Of a stretch of DNA of 64,000 bases, positions 59,688 to 64,000 are shown one piece after another (within the stretch, counting starts at the first letter, position 1; each line of letters opens with the position of its first letter). A model generated the notes under the pieces. That model did no database searches, was not told where the DNA came from, and saw only the letters and a program-made list of their open reading frames with translations. The stretch lies in the NCBI RefSeq assembly GCF_046773475.1, contig NZ_CP177239.1, forward strand, positions 186,001 through 250,000, given 5' to 3'. Both the position numbers and the translations under genes were made by a program. The DNA is from Nitratireductor aquimarinus (lineage in GTDB: Bacteria; Pseudomonadota; Alphaproteobacteria; Rhizobiales; Rhizobiaceae).

Positions 59688-61895
59688 ATGGCTATTGGGT
59701 TAGATTCTGATCGGGCGCTTGAAGATGAATCCGAAGATCAGTTTGGATTTGTGGGCATGGCCAAGCGCCTCGCTCCGTCAATTATTGAGGCCTCAAAAGG
59801 TGGCGGTATGGTCGTGGGGCTGGAAGGTCGCTGGGGGTCGGGAAAAACCTCGCTCCTGAACTTCCTGCGCGAGGAACTGGCTGCGGCGGAGTCTGAGGAC
59901 ATCTACACGATAACTGTGGCTCCGTGGTTAAACGGTGACTCGTCTACCTTGGTGATGTCGTTACTGGGGCCGATTGCAGACTTGCTTGAAAGGAGAGAGG
60001 CGGAAAGATCCGAGGTTAAAGGCATCCGAGGTAAGTTCAGCCGGAAGAAGGCCAGTGACGTCGGAGACTTGATCAGCCTCTACGGCCAAAAAACGGCAAG
60101 GACATTGGTTCCGCTCGCAAGTCTGGCCGGATACTTTATTCCCGGAGCGCATGTTGCAGCAGGCGCGCTAAAAGCTGGCGGTGATGCACTTGAGCAGTTT
60201 TCAAGCAGAGAGCCCACGCCCTCAGAACTGAAGCGGGCGATCTCAGAGAAAATCAAAGCACTCAATGTTGGTTTTGTTGTCATTCTTGATGATCTCGACC
60301 GACTTGAGCCAGAGCAAGCCGTTGAAGTTGTTCGACTTGTACGCTCTGTCGCCGACTTCCCACGGGTCGCATATCTTATGTGCTATGATCGCGAAGTCTT
60401 GGCTCAAGCCCTAAAGGAAGGCCTCAAGGTCCATGATGGTGACTTGTTCCTGCAGAAAATCGTTCAGCTAACCTTCGCCATTCCACTTCCAGAGCCTTTC
60501 GATCTCCGAACACAGTTCCGAAACGAAGCGGAAGCTATTTTTGCGGAAGTTACCGGTGCAGCTCCAGACGACGAGCTGCTGGAGGATCTGGCCTCAGCCG
60601 TGGATCGCGAGGGGATGGGCTTGAACACACCGAGAGAAGTAAAGCTCGCTCTTAACGGCATACGGTTTGTCTACCCCTCCGTAGTCGATGATGTCTATTT
60701 CCCCGATTTTTGCCGCCTTCACCTGATCAAGACCACGAACTTCAAGCTCTATAAGTGGCTGGAAGAATATCTGTCTGTCCGATCAATATTGGTCACGGGT
60801 GACGGTTCGATCACAAACGATTCAAAAGCAACTTTGGGCACAACCCTTAAGGAGCTCCTGCCATCCGAGGAGATCGGCGCATCGCGATCGATATGGGCTT
60901 TGAAGCAGTTTATTCCAGGCGTTCGGGCAAATGAAGACGCCTCAAAGCGAGTGTTTTCAGAGGCTTCGCTCAGGGAGGCAAGCGATGCGATTGAACTTAA
61001 GCGTCTCGGAAGCCCCCTACACTACCGCTATTACTTTGCCCTGACAGGGCCTAAAACGGTGATGTCCGATGAAGATTTCAACCAGCTCCTTGAGTTTGCG
61101 AGATCAGATTTACCCTCTTTGAAGGCGCGCCTCGAACATCACGCAAGGAGTCTTCGTCAATCGGGTAGGACGTGGTTTGAGCATATTCTCGACCGGCTCG
61201 ATGACTCCCTCGTATCCAAGTTGGACAAGGAAACCGTCGGTGGGATTGTTCTGGCAATGTCCGATACCATGGACTCCGTCATCGCGACCGATAACAAGCC
61301 CCGAGCGTTTGCCTTCTCCGTTACCAGCACGGCAGTGCGCGTGGCCGAGCGTTTGTTGGTTCGATTGAGGACCGTTGACCAGGAGGCCTTCGAGAAGGTC
61401 TCAAAAGAGATGGCTGAAAAAGGCACGGCATTGAACTGGCTTGTGGGCAACTTCTTCAGAGACCAAATGTGGGACCATGGTAAAGTTGGCGACCGACCAA
61501 GCCAGCCTGGGCGATTGGTCTTCTCTGATGAGTTCCTTGATATGCTTCTGGACATCATGAGAGGGCGGATTTCATCAGCTGATGTGCAAGAGAGTATCGC
61601 AGGAATGCCCGACGTTTCGACATTCCTGTTCGGGTGGCGGGACTTATCGGGTGACAAAGAGGCAAAAGAGTGGGTGGCGTCTAACAGCGCTACCGATGAG
61701 GGTTTTCTTTCTATCCTCAATCATCTTCGTAGTTGGGCCGTGAGTGACAGCGTTTATTATCCGCTGCACAAGTCGTCTATCGAAGCATTCTTCGATCTCG
61801 AAAATGCTGTTGCACGACTAGCAGCGCTTCGAAAGAGCGAACATGGCGAGTTGGCTCGAGAGTTGGAGAGCGCCATGGAGCAAGCGCGCCATTAG
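59688..61895 (+). CDS. KAP family P-loop NTPase
   Basis: A 735-aa STAND-like KAP NTPase from ATG 59688. Walker A is LEGRWGSGKTSLLNFL (about 47-55); a hydrophobic stretch (TLVPLASLAGYFIPGAHVAA, about 138-157) is inserted before Walker B GFVVILDDLDRLEPEQAVEV (about 196-204). That layout, with membrane helices inside the NTPase domain, defines KAP proteins (Kidins220, PifA). Later parts are helical and unrecognised. Codon use is AT-richer than its neighbours, suggesting acquisition. PifA-type members exclude phages, so defence is possible, but no partner gene is present. Confidence 0.88.
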   Translation: MAIGLDSDRALEDESEDQFGFVGMAKRLAPSIIEASKGGGMVVGLEGRWGSGKTSLLNFLREELAAAESEDIYTITVAPWLNGDSSTLVMSLLGPIADLLERREAERSEVKGIRGKFSRKKASDVGDLISLYGQKTARTLVPLASLAGYFIPGAHVAAGALKAGGDALEQFSSREPTPSELKRAISEKIKALNVGFVVILDDLDRLEPEQAVEVVRLVRSVADFPRVAYLMCYDREVLAQALKEGLKVHDGDLFLQKIVQLTFAIPLPEPFDLRTQFRNEAEAIFAEVTGAAPDDELLEDLASAVDREGMGLNTPREVKLALNGIRFVYPSVVDDVYFPDFCRLHLIKTTNFKLYKWLEEYLSVRSILVTGDGSITNDSKATLGTTLKELLPSEEIGASRSIWALKQFIPGVRANEDASKRVFSEASLREASDAIELKRLGSPLHYRYYFALTGPKTVMSDEDFNQLLEFARSDLPSLKARLEHHARSLRQSGRTWFEHILDRLDDSLVSKLDKETVGGIVLAMSDTMDSVIATDNKPRAFAFSVTSTAVRVAERLLVRLRTVDQEAFEKVSKEMAEKGTALNWLVGNFFRDQMWDHGKVGDRPSQPGRLVFSDEFLDMLLDIMRGRISSADVQESIAGMPDVSTFLFGWRDLSGDKEAKEWVASNSATDEGFLSILNHLRSWAVSDSVYYPLHKSSIEAFFDLENAVARLAALRKSEHGELARELESAMEQARH

Positions 61896-62076
61896 GAGCC
61901 TTAAGCGGTCGTTCGATGCGTGCAATCTGAGTGTCCGCAAAGGGCCGAGTGTTGACGTATTCAGGGGCTGAATCATGTCAGCTAACCCAATCGGAGCACG
62001 CTAGCGCCGGTCTCGTTGCGGCCCCGCCTCTGCTTTTCAGCGAAGGGCAGGTTTCGAGCCGCGCCAATCGCTCCCC
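61896..62076. other. intergenic region after KAP gene
   Basis: 181 bases between convergent KAP and phytanoyl-CoA-dioxygenase-like genes. No gene, repeat or clear terminator seen. Base composition returns to the GC-rich background near 62000. Confidence 0.4.
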
Positions 62077-63018
62077 TCAATCCCACCCCTTCAACCCCAG
62101 GAGCTTCTCCCCCAGCTCCGTAAGCTTCGCCGTTTTCGCGTTCTTCTTCTCCCATTCGCGTGGGTCGCCGGGGAAGGCGTCGCGTTTGGGGTGGTCGCGT
62201 TCGCGCCACAGGCGGATGCGTTCGCGCCGTTCTGCCTCGTTCTCGAACTCGGCCGGATGCATCGACACATATTGCGCCATCCGCACCCGGTCCTTCGAAT
62301 GGTTGGGCCGCACGCCATGCGCCAGAAGCGAGTTGAAGATCAGGAGGTCGCCGGCTTCCATGTCGATATTGGTGATCGAAAGGCCCGTTATGTCCGGGTG
62401 CATCGGGTCGCGGTCGGCGGGCTGGGTCTTCACCCATTCGTCAAAATGCTCGAACAGTTCGGGAATGCACTGGAACCCGCCCACATCGCCGTCCTGCTTC
62501 TTCAGGCTCAGCACGCCCTGAACGCCGATGGGCAGCGGGCGGAGCGAGGTGTCGGCGTCCCAGTGGATGAAGCCGTCAGGATTGCCGGGGATCTTCTTCG
62601 GCACGTTCAGATTGGCGCGGTCGATGGTCACCCACAGATCTTCGCGGTCCCATATGTCCACGAAGGCGTCATAGATGCGCGGCTCCATGCGGTTGTCCCA
62701 CAGATACTGGTGATTGTAGATCTCCAGCATGCCGGTGTTGTTGAGCTCCTTCATCTTGTGCGCGCGGCGCTGCGGGGCATACCAGGTGGAGGGATCGTTC
62801 GGGTCTTTCTCGTCGAACGCCCACAGGAGTTCCGTCAGCCGCTCGACATTCTCACGCGGCACGGCCTGCCGAACGATCACATAGCCTTTGGTGATCCAGT
62901 GCTGCCAGTCGTCCTTCGAGAGAACGCGCAGCGGCAGGGTCTTCTCGATGTCCTTTAGCTGTGATCCGACCTTGGTCGACGAGGGATGCGCATCGCGCTT
63001 GATGGCTGCTTCCTGCAT
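62077..63018 (-). CDS. phytanoyl-CoA dioxygenase (PhyH) family oxygenase
   Basis: Fe(II)/2-oxoglutarate-dependent oxygenase of 313 aa. The iron ligands are His152-x-Asp154 in GFIHWDADTSLR and His234 in LLAHGVRPNHS; the 2-oxoglutarate arginine is probably Arg244 or Arg246. The substrate cannot be told: the family covers small-molecule hydroxylations from phytanoyl-CoA to ectoine and phosphonates. It is divergent from an AraC-type regulator with 113 bases between the starts, a usual regulator-target pair. Confidence 0.88.
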   Translation of the reverse strand: MQEAAIKRDAHPSSTKVGSQLKDIEKTLPLRVLSKDDWQHWITKGYVIVRQAVPRENVERLTELLWAFDEKDPNDPSTWYAPQRRAHKMKELNNTGMLEIYNHQYLWDNRMEPRIYDAFVDIWDREDLWVTIDRANLNVPKKIPGNPDGFIHWDADTSLRPLPIGVQGVLSLKKQDGDVGGFQCIPELFEHFDEWVKTQPADRDPMHPDITGLSITNIDMEAGDLLIFNSLLAHGVRPNHSKDRVRMAQYVSMHPAEFENEAERRERIRLWRERDHPKRDAFPGDPREWEKKNAKTAKLTELGEKLLGLKGWD

Positions 63019-63131
63019 GGCTTCCTCCCAGATATCCTGCCTTGCAAGCCTAGCGCGCTTGCGCGGGCGGTGTTGTACTCACATGGCCGATATTGATACT
63101 ATTCTGGCGTCATGGCCTGTGAGTGCGCTCT

Positions 63132-63992
63132 ATGAGACCGTTTCTGGAAAAACTGCCCGCCATTCCCGGCGCGTCGTGGAGCCTGTTGAACCGGCGGCTG
63201 GAGGAGGGCATTCCCTTCGAATGGCACCACCATCCCGAATATGAGTTGACGCTGACGCTTAATTCTCAGGGGCAGCGTTTTGTCGGCGATCATGTGGGCG
63301 AATATGGCGATGGCGATCTGGTTCTGGTGGGCGCGAACCTGCCGCACACCTGGGCCTCGCGCACCAGACCGGACCCCGCGCACCCGCATGTGGCGCTGGT
63401 CATGTGGTTTCGCCATGAATGGGCGCAGGCGCTGGGCGAGGGGTTTGCCGAGTTGCGGCCCATTGCCGGGCTTCTGGCGCGGGCGGAGGCGGGGCTCGCC
63501 TTTTCGCCGCAGGCGGCGGCGCGCGCCCGGCCACTGATCGAGGCGCTGTTCGAGGCGGAGCTGGCCGAGCGCTTTCTGGCGCTGGTGCGGGTGCTTCTGG
63601 TTCTGGCCGGCGATGACGGGGCCGCGCCGCTGGCGGGCACGGTTGCCGCCCGTGATCTCGACAGCGCCGACCGCGAGCGCATCGACCGCGTGCTGCTCCA
63701 CATTCATAGGCATTATGCCGCCGGCATCGCCAATGAGGAACTGGCCGGGATCGCGGCGCTCAGCCCGTCCGGCCTGCATCGGCTCTTTCGCCGCCACATG
63801 CGCACCAGCATTTCAGACTATGTGATGCGGCTACGCATCGGCGAGGCGTGCGCCCGGCTTTCATCCGGCGATCAGCCCATCGGCCATGTGGCCGAGGCCG
63901 TTGGCTATCGCGCTTTGGCCAATTTCAACCGCCAGTTCAAGGCGCTGCGCGGCATGACGCCACGCGCCTATCGCGCACTCTTTCGCGGCTGA
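63132..63992 (+). CDS. AraC family transcriptional regulator
   Basis: A 286-aa regulator from ATG 63132 (in-frame GTG at 63123 is an alternative). The N-terminal half is a cupin-type ligand domain (GIPFEWHHHPEYELTLTLNS, then GDLVLVGANLPHTWAS); the C-terminal 100 residues hold the two HTH motifs (ELAGIAALSPSGLHRLFRRH; IGHVAEAVGYRALANFNRQF) and the conserved RGMTPRAYR end. It probably controls the divergent PhyH-family gene. It is complete, ending 8 bases before the window edge. Confidence 0.92.
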   Translation: MRPFLEKLPAIPGASWSLLNRRLEEGIPFEWHHHPEYELTLTLNSQGQRFVGDHVGEYGDGDLVLVGANLPHTWASRTRPDPAHPHVALVMWFRHEWAQALGEGFAELRPIAGLLARAEAGLAFSPQAAARARPLIEALFEAELAERFLALVRVLLVLAGDDGAAPLAGTVAARDLDSADRERIDRVLLHIHRHYAAGIANEELAGIAALSPSGLHRLFRRHMRTSISDYVMRLRIGEACARLSSGDQPIGHVAEAVGYRALANFNRQFKALRGMTPRAYRALFRG

Positions 63993-64000
63993 TGGGTGGG

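Overview
The window is a gene-dense, GC-rich chromosomal segment of an alphaproteobacterium, most likely a rhizobial (Hyphomicrobiales/Rhizobiales, Phyllobacteriaceae-like) organism. The evidence is the gene order murG-murC-murB-ddl-ftsQ-ftsA-ftsZ-lpxC-bamD-recN-ligA, an FtsZ with a long Pro/Gln/Ala-rich tail, a circularly permuted tmRNA with an ANDNYAEARLAA tag, alpha-type SspB with DUF4169 and ribbon-helix-helix partners, and several families of palindromic intergenic repeats. No rRNA or tRNA gene, CRISPR array, IS element, prophage or replication origin was seen.

Layout. 1-14.8 kb: end of the division and cell-wall (dcw) cluster, then lipid A synthesis (lpxC), outer-membrane assembly (bamD) and DNA repair/ligation (recN, ligA). 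15-23 kb: azlCD amino-acid exporter, an aminopeptidase P, a 59-aa unknown, a diguanylate cyclase, prmA, a SCO1 copper chaperone with a small membrane protein, DUF488 and a 154-aa unknown. 23-31.5 kb: uvrD-type helicase, a metal-sensing MerR regulator, a Tat-exported dienelactone hydrolase, a ClC-type chloride protein, a thioesterase and a D-2-hydroxyacid dehydrogenase. 31.6-37.7 kb: a giant AsmA-like protein, the sspB operon and, beside it, the permuted tmRNA gene on the minus strand. 37.8-46.6 kb: thyA-folA, hflK-hflC-DUF2065-degP, GNAT-serB, miaA and a second diguanylate cyclase. 46.7-58.8 kb: HerA-like ATPase, ilvB-ilvN behind a leader peptide and attenuator, lysE, a RecD-like helicase, pdxJ, a lytic transglycosylase lipoprotein, a symmetric repeat array, and tetR-ilvC. 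58.9-64 kb: a PilZ-like protein, a lower-GC KAP-family P-loop NTPase that looks acquired, and a divergent phytanoyl-CoA-dioxygenase-like gene with an AraC regulator.

How the genes connect. MurG/C/B/Ddl build peptidoglycan precursors for the divisome FtsQ/A/Z. SspB and tmRNA act together in tagging and ClpXP degradation of stalled products, while HflKC and DegP supply membrane and periplasmic quality control. ilvBN and ilvC make branched-chain amino acids under two apparently different controls (attenuation; a TetR-type palindrome), and azlCD and lysE can export amino acids, each behind a GGTCA-type inverted repeat.

The signals most worth following are the ilv attenuator with a probably leaderless leader peptide, the ssrA-sspB neighbourhood, the solitary KAP NTPase, and the A-B-B-A palindromic repeat array at 56.4-56.8 kb. 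No clearly new multi-gene system was found. All calls come from reading the sequence; no database search was run.
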